Shown in pieces: positions 1 through 12,036 of a stretch of 64,000 bases of DNA; positions within the stretch are counted from its first letter, which is position 1, and each line of letters starts with the position of its first letter. This stretch comes from Pycnopodia helianthoides. Its lineage: Eukaryota > Echinodermata > Asteroidea > Forcipulatida > Asteriidae. The translations under genes and the position numbers were made by a program. The notes beneath the pieces are model-generated. The model saw only the letters and a program-made list of their open reading frames with translations. It was not told where the DNA came from and did not search any database. The stretch lies in the NCBI GenBank assembly GCA_032158295.1, contig CM063246.1, forward strand, positions 12,959,608-13,023,607, written 5' to 3'.

Positions 1-563
1 CTGGGTGGGGAGGGGGTTGGGAAGGGGAAGAGGGTAAATTTGGAATGTATAGCAGCTGGTACATTTTACAAAATGACCAGGAATCTTGTTTAAACAGAAA
101 ACAATGTACACATTATCAATCTCCCTGGGGAATGTGTCTGCATTACTTAAGCTGCTACCTCAATCTGTGAAGAAAATACCAATTGTTGACTTTTCAGTTT
201 TGTAAAGATGTGAACAAAACGTGTAAAACTTTACAACATAGAAATGAGGATGAAAAAATAGGAAGCACGCATTGAGATTATAATTTTGTCCACAGGTTTT
301 ATTTATCTTCAAAATAAGACAACCCCGATGGAATATTATGATGAAAACCCGGAGTGGATGTACCATCCTGTCTCTACTGCATCTCTATTAATGCTTAAAG
401 GTTTTATACAGGATTGGTCGAGCCGACAAAATAGTCACAGAGCAACCATACACGTCATGAAATAACAAACCTGTGAAAATTCTGGCTCATTTCGGTTTTT
501 TAAAGTTAGGGACCCAGCAAGTGAACAAATTGTCCTTAATTTTAGTTGTACCAACCAAAATCA

Positions 564-746
564 GGGCCCAATTTCATAGAGCTGCTAAATTTCCACGTGA
601 TTTTCAGGATAAGCAAACAACAGCTGAATACCAGTAACAAGCAATATGCAACACATGGAAATTTGGTTGGTAACCCTGTTTTTATCAAGGAAGAAATTTC
701 ATGCTAAGCAAATTGTTGTGCTTAGCAGCTCTATGAAATTGGGCCC
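564..746. mobile_element. MITE family E (GGGCCCAATTTCATAGAG ends)
   Basis: GGGCCCAATTTCATAGAGCT at the left is mirrored by AGCTCTATGAAATTGGGCCC at the right. About 180 bp, with GTTGGTAACC and GCTAAGCAAATT inside. The most frequent short element in the window. Confidence 0.85.
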
Positions 747-1211
747 AACTCTGAGAGACAGTTGTTTTGAATATGAGGGAAATATTTCACAGAAAAAAAA
801 GGTTCTAGTATGAACTTCATAATCAGAAATCAGTAAGCTTTCAGACTAAAATTAAACAATGATTTGTTTATAACCTTACCAAGTTAAACCTTTAAGGTTG
901 AAAGCCAAAAATAAACTTCCCTTGATTTGATTTGATTTTTTAGGGGGTGGGGGGGGGGTCCCTGCAGTAATGTCTGTGTGTTTATGCAGCTGCAGCTGCA
1001 GGAACAAGACTTTGCAATTTGTCTGTGTAGAAGGTAGTTTCCTGACTAAATTGAATATCTCAATTTTATTTTATCCGTTCATTATTATCTACATGTGTGG
1101 TCAGTTTGATATTTGTTCATTATAGTTACCTGATTATATGATTTAACTGCTCTTGATTTGCTCTGTGTAATTCCTTGTTGTCATGTTTTATATTGTTTAC
1201 CATTCTATTAG

Positions 1212-1604
1212 TTAAAGGAACATTACAGAATTGGTTTTTCTAACAAAACAGTTGCTGGCAGTGTAAACACTTTATGTAATCCACCATATACATAAACTGA
1301 CAAACCTGTACAAGTTTGAGATCGATCACCCCTCTGGGTCACGAGAAAATAGTGAAAAACCGATTACACATTTGCATGAAATCATATAGATTCAACAAAT
1401 GAATAAAACGCTCACTGAGCGATAAACTCCAATCGGAAAATTAGTTTATTCATTTCTCATCAAATATGGCATTTCAGACAGAAATATTTAAAGTGATGTT
1501 TTCTACTATCATCATCATTAGACTGTGTAAGTTTTATGTAAATCTGTGATCAAAAAGAATATTTTACAAGTTTTTTTCTTACCAATTCTGTAATGTTCCT
1601 TTAA
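1212..1604. mobile_element. MITE family B
   Basis: Terminal inverted repeats TTAAAGGAACATTACAGAAT at the left and the complement ATTCTGTAATGTTCCTTTAA at the right, TTAA at both borders. Interior about 350 bp, no ORF. Same family as 29101-29485 and 46399-46772. Confidence 0.88.
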
Positions 1605-3934
1605 GGTGGGATTAGAACGAGAGGTTTTATATTTCAAACTGCTTTCATTATTAAGTAGCTTAATGTATCCAACATCCTTTGATGTATCTACAAACAACAT
1701 CATCTAGCGGCTCTACACTCGACAAGCTGTGCTTTTAATGGGCCCCTTCCACTTCCCAGCTTTGTCAGAATTTTTTTTCTCTTCTTTTCCACTGCATTAT
1801 GTATTTAAATTTCCATTTTCTCTATGTACATAATGTTTACATTTCATTTGGATTTGAAAATAAAAATTGGTCAACGATAATAATTTTTGGTTGAACAAAG
1901 AAAAATTGGCTACAGCAGGTTTTGAACCAAAGACCTCCGAATTAATGTGCCGGCATTCTACCAACTGAGCCATCCAGCCCTATGTTGGCAGTTTCCCTAA
2001 TATTTGTCAATATCTTTGTTTAGTAATAATAAAGATAATGTGTAAGCAGGGGCTCCATCTGCCCTGTACTAACAGAAGATGATTTTCATAATGGATTAAT
2101 ATAACTTGATGTCTCTATGTATAGCAGACTAAAAGGAATTGAAAACTGGGCGGGAGAGTGAAGATCCCAGCTGCAAGATTCTCCAAGCCGCTGTAATCAG
2201 ATTTTAATTGAACACCAGTGGCTGTATTAGTACATGTAGTCACTGGAACATATTGACATTAGGCTGTATGTAAGCAATGCATGATAATGTAGCGTGTACA
2301 TTGCACCTAGACAATAATGTACCGTACCAGCACTGACTGTAAGGTATAAATTCACAAGTGAGTTACTTGTAAGAAACAACTGAAATATTCAGATATTGCA
2401 GTAACGAACGTAGGAAAATAAAAACATGCGGTTTCATCTTGAAGGATTATGTTTCGATGTCGTCGTGAACGCCACATTTAGTACATGATGCAAAATATTC
2501 GCCACTACTTTTTTAGTAGTCGTGGCGGCGAGGTTGACTGGGTAGTTGAAAAGCGGGCATTTGTTTTCTCCTGTACAAAGAGGGTCAGAAGATACTAGAA
2601 TCTGTACTTGTAACCTCCCTTTTTCCATGTAATCCCCGATTCCTGACCTTTGCCCTTTTGTTATACATACATTTTGTGGCTCATAGGGAAGATGTAAGTC
2701 TGTGCATTCCGAGATTCAAGCATGGCAGATTATTGGCCATGGCTTATACTGCCGAGGTTTTGCGATTCACAGCGAACGCATATTATCTCACAAGAGAGCA
2801 ACAAATCCTGGTGCTTATTATGAGAACCGTTGTTGTCTTTCCTTTGTCAAGTCGGGGTTTCGTTTTAAAATGATATTTTCAAAGGAAAATTTTTACTCAA
2901 GAAGAAGCTCCAAAAAGCTCTGAAACTAATACCATGCCAAGGCACAGAATTTTACTGACCCAAAATGGTTAACTATTTTTTGAGAACTGCCTGATTTTGG
3001 TGTGGGGCGTCACATATTCTACTAATAAATGTTGTTTTAGTTTTGTGTAGCAATTACAAAAAATGCGAGCAACAACATGATTACAAAACCAACAACAAAA
3101 ACAGAACATTCTGAGACCAGTTTGATATTCCAACAACTTTCTTGGCTAGTTTCTTCCCACTCGTGAATAAGTGTCTGTAAACTCAAACATAGACTACGCA
3201 TGGTTACTATAGAAACTTGATATCCATAGCAACCCCAATTTGGTGAGAGAATGTTATCTCAAGAAATAACAGAAATAATAAAAATCCCCAACCAGAAGGG
3301 ATGCAAACCTCTTTTTGATCAGATTATCGTTGGCAAATCAACATGCATACTTTCCGTCCTGTCAGCGTCAGTTTTCTACAGCCCAATGTGCATTAATAAA
3401 TGCTTGTAGGTGAGGAATAGCTCAGACCTTGAGTGAGTGTTTTTTCAATTTACCTGTTTACCGTTGCTCTGCACACATGGCAACTATGGGATCTTTCCCA
3501 GCATATATAACTCCTTTTACTTTACGTATCCAAACTTCAATTAAAAACGATCGACAGAATAAGTGATGTCTGCTCTATTTATGGAGTCTGATAGATTAGA
3601 GGTGGGTGCGCCTTGCAAATGTCTTACAAGCAAAACGCGGGTTTTTTCCTGAATTTAACTTGGATTAGCTCTGCAAGAAAATATTTGACCTGAAACTTTA
3701 ACACTTTTGTCATTTTCTTTTGAAAAAGATTAGCAAAAGGAATTTATTCTCTACAGTAAAGTAACAAAATAAAAGAAGAAAATACAGACATGCATGGAGC
3801 TTTTCCCAGATTAATACTTTTTTGCAATTGCAACAAATCATTCTGCAGATTCATCTAAAAATAATAGCAGACGGTATCTTAAAAGGACATCCACAACAAG
3901 GTTTTCATAAATATTTGGCTATGTCTTACTTAAA
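1605..3934. other. No gene seen
   Basis: AT-rich non-coding DNA apart from the SINE fragment at 1880-1990. Frames up to 73 residues (2658-2923) have no splice context or recognisable motif. GCTCATAGGGAAGATG and GATTCACAGCGAACGC near 2680-2780 resemble 31080-31130 (GATGTTTTGCTGTTCACAATGCGCG), so an old dispersed repeat may be present. Confidence 0.5.
1880..1990 (-). mobile_element. SINE family 1 fragment
   Basis: On the minus strand: GGGCTGGATGGCTCAGTTGG, then GTCTTTGGTTCAAAACCTGC and TTTTTCTTTGTTCAACC. Head and start of the body only. Confidence 0.75.
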
Positions 3935-4080
3935 TAACCTTAACACTAGCCTGGTGTCATTTTCTAGTAAACACCACTTCTCAACTTGCCCTGTGGGCTA
4001 CTAACAATTGTGCAACCTACTTGTTTAAAATACTCATATAAATTTCTTTCTTTTCAGATGTGAATAATAAACTAAATAAT
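3935..4080. repeat. Direct repeat, copy 1
   Basis: CTTAACACTAGCCTGG, AACACCACTTCTCAACTTGC and TGTGCAACCTACTTGTTTAA recur in the same order at 4247-4400, about 310 bp further on. Confidence 0.8.
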
Positions 4081-4246
4081 AAAAAATACAGTATGTTATT
4101 TTCTATTTTTGATAGTGTAAACTGGTTTTGACCACTACCATCAGAAAGATACATTGATGACAATAAATGTTCAAACTACATGCAAATGGCTGACTGTGCA
4201 AAGGGTGAATAGGATTCATCAATTTCAATGTATCATCTCAGGGCTC

Positions 4247-4605
4247 GCCCTTAACACTAGCCCGGCGTACATTGTCTAGTAAAAAATGCTATGGGCTAGT
4301 AAACACCACTTCTCAACTTGCCCTGTGGGCTACTAAAAACTGTGCAACCTACTTGTTTAAAATGCTAATTTCTTCCTTTTTCGAATGTGAATAATTAATG
4401 TATAAAATGTGTTAATCGTTATTGAGTGTGTGAATTTAACTTCATTTGATCATTACACTGTTAGTAAGTGATCGTAACATTAACACATCAAAACATTACA
4501 TTTATGGCAATTCCTGTGTAAAAATCTGGGCTACTTAAACTTCCTGGGGGCAAGTAAAATGCTAAGTTTACTGGCCCGGCGGGCTACTTTACAAAAAGGT
4601 TAGGC
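4247..4605. repeat. Direct repeat, copy 2, within a longer element
   Basis: The copy of 3935-4080 begins a longer piece that ends CTGGCCCGGCGGGCTACTTT. The left GCCCTTAACACTAGCCCGG and the right GGCGCAAGGC look like imperfect inverted ends, so copy 1 may be a truncated relative of this element. Confidence 0.65.
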
Positions 4606-5239
4606 GCAAGGCCTGCATCTTGAAAAGATGATAAACAGGTTGGGGCAAGCAGGATGTACATGTATGCATTGTGGTTTGCTTTACTTCCAATCAAATTCTC
4701 AACATCAATAGAACGGTGTGTTTTGTCTCCAGCCTTTTCAAAAGAATTACCGTTGACTAATGCATGAAGACCAGGGTTACAGACGCACACACCACAGTGC
4801 ATTAAGGCAATATTGCAAGGCGAGACTAAAGTGGGAAAAATTAATCAGTCGTACAAAAATGTGATGTCCTGTGATTTTTACACAAACAGAGTCGCCCGCC
4901 AAAAAACAATCAAGCGTGTAGTTCTTCAGCTAAAGGGAACCATATGTACATCATTGTTTTTTTTGGAAGAGCAAATGAATTCATGACTTCTAGTTTTTTT
5001 TAATCAACATACAACCGACCTGTGAACATTGGATCAAATTCAGTGGTCATAGTTTGACTGTCAAAATAACGGTTCATTGTTTTGTCAGGGATTTGTTGCA
5101 CGCTCGAACCGCAATCAAAACAAGCATTAGTGATTTTTTGTCTTGCTTATGTGTGGGATGACATGCTTCCGAGCAATCAGTAATTTAGTTTATATTTTTG
5201 TTGTCCCTGACCTGCATAGTATTGTAAAGATCTTTTTTT

Positions 5240-5535
5240 CGTTTTGTCTGGTAATTTTTGGGTGTCCTTCCCCAGATTGACTTCTCGTACTTGCATGCTC
5301 CCTTCGTACTCATTTTTCATTTCCCCCATGATAATAATTCTGCTATTCTCCATGGTCGTCTAGATGCCCTCCTATCATTATCTTGTTTGTACTTTGCTAT
5401 TCTGTATGTTTCTTGGGCTAGGCCATGTTTCTTGCTTTGGTGTTTCTGTTTTGGTGTGATAGTTCTTCGATTTGCCTTGTAATTTTGTGGATTGGTATTG
5501 TTGTGGTCGAATAAATAATAATAATATAAATAATA
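5240..5535 (+). mobile_element. Possible LINE 3' end with (AAT)n tail
   Basis: CTGGTAATTTTTGGGTGTCC through TGTGGTCGAATAAATAATAA. CTTGTTTGTACTTTGC and CATGTTTCTTGC resemble the corresponding part of 28105-28495 loosely. The 74- and 89-residue frames here are chance. Confidence 0.35.
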
Positions 5536-5794
5536 CAAATATTGAAAATGATAATAGTAGGGGTTCTTCAAATGCTGTCTTCTCAACTTTGACAGGAATT
5601 CAGACGGAGCTATTTCTCTGGATGATTAATGCCAGTATGAATTTCATAATCAGTGAGCTTTTAGTTTGAAACTTGAACAATTTTCTTTCCCTTTATATTT
5701 ACCGACCCTGCACTTTGTCTTTGAGTTGACGCATACCGTGTTTGACTGACCATTCACGCCTTACAGATGTTTTCATTTATACCGCACACACAGA

Positions 5795-5945
5795 TCCTGG
5801 TTATTTGATTAGTGGAACACACCACGTACATGTAAAGTGTCATTCATTATTTTGCCATGTATACTGTCCCGTCACTCCACATTTTAATATTGGAGTCCAA
5901 TATGGATAATTATTGGGCGCTTTGGAGCAGTAAATACCTATTTCA
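5795..5945. repeat. Family H dispersed repeat
   Basis: GTGGAACACACCACG, TTGCCATGTATACTG and ATATGGATAATTATTGGG match 15060-15215 and 40310-40450. Function unknown. Confidence 0.6.
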
Positions 5946-7053
5946 CATGGAGCTGTTTACTGGTCGAAACATTTTGTGAAAACTATCTGCCGTCTGTGAC
6001 ACGTATGACGCATTTTTCCCCCGTCATTGGACAATTTATTTTAATAATTTTTTTAACCATCTCAGCTCTCTGGGGAGTATACAACCCGTGCTGCTATTTA
6101 AGTACAATAGCGCACCAAGCTAAATCAATCACACTCTGCCCTCACAGGTGCCCATTTACTTCCAAGTTTAGAGAAGCAATTACAGTTAAGTGTCTGGTTC
6201 AAAACGAAAATGTAATGACTGGAATTCAAACCAACACCCTGATGAATTAACCACCAGAACTTGAGTCAGGTTCACTAGATCGCTTAGTTATAACAAGCTA
6301 AAAATTGTGAAACTGCTAAACATTGTTCGCTCTGCTGAGATAGTACAGAATTTCCTGTTGTAAATTATGATGTGAATTTGTTATTAGTTTTCACTATTAA
6401 TAAAAAAGCCAACAAAGAACAAAAACAATACATTGATTATTTGATGCTACAGTATGATTCGACTGTATTGATTAAATCCATTTTCAATGCAACTGCAGCA
6501 ATTCAACACTAAATTGATTGAACCCTGACCCCAACAATCAAATTTTGCCTGTAATTATGAGAAAAAGAAAAAGAAGAAAAAAGATTAAGAAATCTTTCAA
6601 ATTGTGTGGGGGGAAAGCCAGTGCAATGATAACAACCCATAGGTCTGCCGTATATATACGGCGGCAGCGCACGCAAAAGCTGTTATCAAACTGTAGCGAG
6701 CTGATAGCCTGGTAGCCACTCAATCACACACCGCGCGAGACAGCTCAAGTGGGCACTTCTCAACATTGCATTAAGAGGCTCTTTCCTCAATGTCTTCCCT
6801 GGTCCCAGTGCGAGGTCTTCTCTTGAAAAAACCCAGGGTAAACATCTGACTGGTGTTTACACATGGTGGCCAATTATGTGGGTACATTGTACTATAAAGA
6901 TGGTTAGGGGCCATTCAGAATAATCATTGTTTAAAAATGTCAATGTTTTGTAATAACTGTGGCTGGGTGGGTAAAAAATAAAAAATAAATAAATGATATA
7001 AATCCACTTTTCAATTCAAATAATAGAAGGGAACTGTGTGTGCGGTTCCGTTG
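5946..7053. other. No gene seen
   Basis: No exon-like segment with flanking splice sites was found. An A-rich purine run lies at 6558-6600 and a palindromic CCGTATATATACGG at 6648-6661. Confidence 0.5.
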
Positions 7054-7380
7054 TTAACACGTTGACTGCCGCCTACGAGTATATTCGTAGTAACAGGTGT
7101 AACGGATTCTGCCACTACGAGTATACTCGTAGAGAATGAAAGGCTTTTGTATAGTGAATTGAATACACTGGCATCACTGAGAACGCAACGTACACGCTTC
7201 TGGCAGTGGTGAGCACACATCGTTAAAATTTGTATGCTACAACATGTTGACAAAAAAAAAAGTACCTATTTGGTATGCACGCATGCGCACCACACTGGTA
7301 TGCACGCATGCGCACCACACTGGGATGCCTGGCAAATGGGAACGCCCCTTCAAATTTATGACCGGCAGTCAACGTGTTAA
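7054..7380. mobile_element. TTAA-flanked MITE, piggyBac-like ends
   Basis: Begins TTAACACGTTGACTGCCG and ends CGGCAGTCAACGTGTTAA, perfect 18-bp inverted ends including TTAA on both sides. Inside are two CTACGAGTATAYTCGTAG palindromes and a direct duplication of TATGCACGCATGCGCACC. A partial copy lies at 58768-58868. Confidence 0.85.
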
Positions 7381-7529
7381 TGGTCAACCTTGTTTCAAAA
7401 GTCGACCTCCGAGCCCGATGGTGGGGGGGGGGGGGAATGGTGAGGATTTTCTTTTTGGTTTCAATTAAAAAAGTTGCATGCTGAAAGCCAGGAAAAGCCA
7501 TTGAAAACTCAGCTGGGAGAACATTTGTT

Positions 7530-7843
7530 AAAAATATCTTATTGTTACAAAATGTATATGGTTAGAAAGATGTTTTAAAAGTACATGTAGAATACAATGA
7601 TCCACAAAATATGCCTCGAAATTGCGTGGTTTTCGTTTTACATCGTGTACTAACACAATCGGCCATTTTATGGAGTCAAACCTTTGACTCCACAAAATGG
7701 CCGACCGTGTAAGTTTGCAAAGTTCAAGGAAAACCACGCAATTTCGAGGCATATTTGTAAGGATCATTATATTCTACTTTTAAAACATCTTTCTAACCAT
7801 ATGCATTTTACAACAAACTGTAACAAACGCTATTTATAGACCA
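7530..7843. mobile_element. Foldback MITE, family A, with right end split by the minisatellite
   Basis: Two inverted arms meet at 7675-7685 (GGAGTCAAACC/TTTGACTCC). Left arm: ATATGGTTAGAAAGATGTTT to ATGCCTCGAAATTGCGTGG. Right arm: CCACGCAATTTCGAGGCAT to CATCTTTCTAACCATATGC. The full-length relative at 15599-15986 continues from TATAGACCAACTCG straight to ATCCAAGGCAACGCG; here those parts are separated by the whole tandem array. The outer left terminus expected near 7500 is not recognisable. Confidence 0.85.
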
Positions 7844-8711
7844 ACTTGTACACATACAAACTCGTACATATACAAACTCGTACACATACAATCTACAATA
7901 AACTGTCACATACAACTCGTACAATCAACTTGTACACAAAAACTTGTACACAACTCGTACACCAACTCGTACACCAACTCGACCAACCCCTACACGACTG
8001 TACACCAACTTGTACACATACAAACTCAGAAACCAACTCGTACACATACAAACTCAGAAACCAACTTGTACACCAACTCGTACACATACAAACTCGTACA
8101 CCGACTCGTACACCGACTCGTACACCAACTCGTACACCAACTCGTACACCAACTCGTACACCAACTCGTACACCAACTCGTACACATACAAACTCGTACA
8201 CCAACTCGTACACATACAAACTCGTACACCAATCTTTACACATACAAACTCGTACACCGACTCGTACACCAACTCGTACACCAACTTGTACACCAACTCA
8301 GATCACCAACTCGTACACCAACCCCTACACCAACTGGTACACCAACTCGTACACCAACTGGTACACCAACCCCTACACCAACTGGTACACCAACTCGTAC
8401 ACCAACTCGTAACACCAACCCCTACACCAACTCTTACACCAACTGTACACCAACTCGTACACCAACCCCTACACCAACTGGTACACCAACTCGTACACCA
8501 ACCCTACACCAACTCGTACACCAACTCTTACACCAACCCTACACCAACGGTACACCAACTCGTACACCAACTCGTACACCAACCGTACACCAACTCGGTA
8601 CACCAACCCTACACCAACTGGTACCCAACTGGTACACCAACTGTACACCAACCTCGTACACCAACTCGTACACCAACTCGTACACCAACCCCTACACCAA
8701 CTGGTACACCA
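7838..8711. repeat. 12-bp minisatellite array, segment 1
   Basis: Tandem copies of ACTCGTACACCA, mixed with a 16-bp variant ACTCGTACACATACAA and 12-bp variants carrying CCCCTACACCA or ACTGGTACACCA. It starts directly after the MITE arm sequence TTTATAGACCAACT. The unit has no stop codon in any of the six frames, so long ORFs rich in [20 protein letters not shown] or SWCT cover it; these are not genes. From about 8400 many units have single-base gains or losses. Confidence 0.97.
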
Positions 8712-8925
8712 ACTCGCTTCACTTCAACACATTACACATTACATTAACTCAACTAGGGATTCAGGTCAAATCAGTTTGTGATACCGATTATGCCAAACAG
8801 GCCCACTATGAAATGGTGAAAGTGGACAACATATTACAAACTCTTGTCTCATGATAAGGTGTTGATCAACAACTACACCAAAACACCAATGAACAATCAA
8901 CATTTGACAAGGGTTGTAAAACTCG
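8712..8925. repeat. Diverged, truncated copy of the array spacer
   Basis: It matches the inner part of the spacer at 11829-12036 (CTTCACTTCAACACATTACA, then GATACCGATTATGCCAAAC, then CCACTATGAAATGGTGAAAG) with many small differences. It lacks the first 200 bases of that spacer and is followed by GGGTTGTAAAACTCGTACAC, where the 12-bp array restarts exactly as it does at 12037. Confidence 0.85.
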
Positions 8926-11620
8926 TACACCGACCCCACAAAATGGTACACCAACTGTACACCCTTTTATACGCCAACCCTACACCAATGGTCACCAAAC
9001 AGTAAACAACCTACACAACTCTAACCACAAACTGTACACAATACACCAAGGTACCCAAATGGATACAACCAAGTCGTACTCCAATCTAAACCAACCTACA
9101 CCAATGGTTACACCAACTGGTACACCAACCCCTACACCAACTGGTACACCAACTCGTACACCAACCAACTCTACACCAACCCTACACCAACTCGTAAACC
9201 AACTTTACACCAACCCCTACACCAACTGGTACACCAACTCGTAAACCAACTCGTACACCAACTCGTACACCAACCCTACACCAACTCGTACACCAACTCG
9301 TACACCTACTCGTACACCAACTCGTACACCAACTTGTACACCAACCCGTACACCAACTCGATACACCAACTCGTACACCAACTCGTACACCAACTGGTAC
9401 AACTCATGTACACCAACCCTACACCAACTCGTACACAACTCGTACACCAACTCATACACCAACTCGTACACCAACTCGTACACCAACTGGTACACCAACC
9501 CGTACACCAACTCGTACACCAACGGTACCAACTCGTACACCATCTTGTACACCAACTCGTACACATACAAACCGTAAACCAACTTGACACAAACTCGTAC
9601 ACCAACCCTACACCAACTCAAACCAACTCGTACACCAACTCGTACACCAACTCGTACACCAACTTGTACACCAACTCTACACAACTCGTACACCAACTGG
9701 TACACCAACTCGTACACCAACCCCTACACCAACTCGTACACCAACTCGTACACCAACTCATACACCAACTCATACACCAACTCGTACACCAACTCGTACA
9801 CCAACTGGTACACCAACCCCTACACCAACTGGTACACCAACTGGTACCAACTGTGACACCAACTCGTACACAACAACTCGTAAACCAACTTGTACACCAA
9901 CTCGTACACCAACCCGTACACCAACCCCGTACACCAACCGTACACCAACTCGTACACCAACTCGTACACCAACTCGTACACCAACTCGTACACCAACTCG
10001 TACACCAACTCGTACACCAACTCGGACACCAACTCGTACACCAACTCGTACACCAACTCGTACACCAATGTACACCAACTTTGTTACACCAACTCGTACA
10101 CCAACTTGTACACATACAAACTCGTGTACAAACTCAGTACACCAATCTTTACACTACAAACTCGTACACTAACTCGTACACCAATACGTACACCAACTCG
10201 TACACCAACTCGTACACCAACTCGTACACCACACACTCGTACACCAACCTCGTACACCAACTCTTACACCAACTCGTACACCAAACTCGTACCACCAAAC
10301 TCGTACACCAACTCGTACACCAACCCTACACCAACTGGTACACCAACCATCCACCAATGGTACTTTTTCCAACTCAGTACCCCCTAATCAAACTAACCTT
10401 TCACCAACTGTACACACAACTATACACCATACATTTCACAATAGTACAGCAAATGGTACAACCCAATCGTACACCAACTGCTACTACCAACCCCTCACAC
10501 CATACTGTACATAACTTTACACCTACTCGGTCAACAATCTCGTACTACCATATTGTACACCAAGCCCTACCCAAAATGGAACACCAATGTACACAACTCG
10601 TTACACCAATAGGTATCAACCAACACATAACACCAAACTAGTCACCATTACTGGGTTACAAAGAACAACACAACCAAATCCTTCCTAACTGGTTCCAATT
10701 CGTTAATCCAACTTCTGTACACCAACTCGTTACATTACAATGTAAACCATTATTGACACAACCGTCACAACCCGTTCACCAATGAAACCAACTGTACAAT
10801 AATCTTACACCATTATGGTTACACCAATCTTACACCAACTCTTCATCAACTCTACTCTCAAACTGGTACACCAACTCGTACACCAACCCCTACACCAACT
10901 CGTACACCAACTCGTACACCAACTCATACACCAACTCATACACCAACTCGTACACCAACTCGTACACCAACTGGTACACCAACCCCTACACCAACTGGTA
11001 CACCAACTGGTACCAACTCGTACACCAACTCGTACACATACAAACTCGTAAACCAACTTGACACCAACTCGTACACCAACCCGTACACCAACCCGTACAC
11101 CAACTCGTACACCAACTCGTACACCAACTCGTACACCAACTCGTACACCAACTCGTACACCAACTCTTACACCAACTCGGACACCAACTCGTACACCAAC
11201 TCGTACACCAACTCGTACACCAACTCGTACACCAACTCGTACACCAACTCGTACACCAACTTGTACACATACAAACTCGTGTACAAACTCATACACCAAT
11301 CTTTACACATACAAACTCGTACACTAACTCGTACACCAACTCGTACACCAACTCGTACACCAACTCGTACACCAACTCGTACACCAACTCGTACACCAAC
11401 TCGTACACCAACTCGTACACCAACTCGTACACCAAATAGTACACCAACTCAGACACCAACTCGTACACCTACTCGTACACCATCTTGTACACCAACTCGT
11501 ACACAAACAAACTCGTACACCAACTCGTACACCAACTCGTACACATACAAACTCGTACACATACAAACTCGACACCAACTTGTACACATACAAACTCGTA
11601 CACCAACTCGTACACCAACT
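8926..11620. repeat. 12-bp minisatellite array, segment 2
   Basis: Same 12-bp family as segment 1. Units from 8926 to about 10380 carry frequent one-base indels. From about 10380 to 10860 the repeat is so decayed that only scattered TACACCAA words remain. From 10860 to 11620 the units are clean. Variant-unit order (CCCCTACACCA, ACTCATACACCA pairs, ACTGGTACCAACTCG, then the 16-bp type) recurs as higher-order blocks shared with segment 3. Confidence 0.95.
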
Positions 11621-12036
11621 CGATCCAAGGCAATGTGTACCTTTAATTGTCAAATGAAGAACCAAGCACAAAAAAACAAACTAACACATTTCACAAATTT
11701 ATTATTCACATCTAAAAAGGAGGAAATATGAGCATTTTTCAACAAGTAAGTTGAACAGAGAAGAAGTGTTTACTATAGCCCGTAGTGCAGTTTTCTACTA
11801 GACTGGCTAGTGTTAACACAGATTCCTGCCTTCACTTCAACACATTACACATGTACATGTAACTTTAAAGAGAGGCTTCAAGGTCAAATTCAGTTTGTGA
11901 TACCGATTATTGCAAACAGAGCCCACTATGAAATGGTGAAAGTAGACAAATATTACAAATCTCTTGCCTGGTGTAAGGTGTTTGATCAACAACAACAAAA
12001 CACCAAAATGAAGTCACATTTGAATAGGGTTGTAAA
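11621..12036. repeat. Array spacer, copy B (about 415 bp)
   Basis: Non-tandem DNA between array segments. It opens with CGATCCAAGGCAATGTGTAC, which matches the outer end of the MITE right arm (compare 15961-15984), and continues with flanking DNA of the original insertion. It is repeated almost exactly at 13692-14109, offset 2071 bp. It ends GGGTTGTAAA, directly followed by ACTCGTACACC. Confidence 0.93.

Noticed and set aside
5317..5586. Overlapping ORFs near a possible LINE end
   Set aside because: Tyr/Asn-rich translation arises from (TAA)n tail; no reverse transcriptase or endonuclease motif is present.
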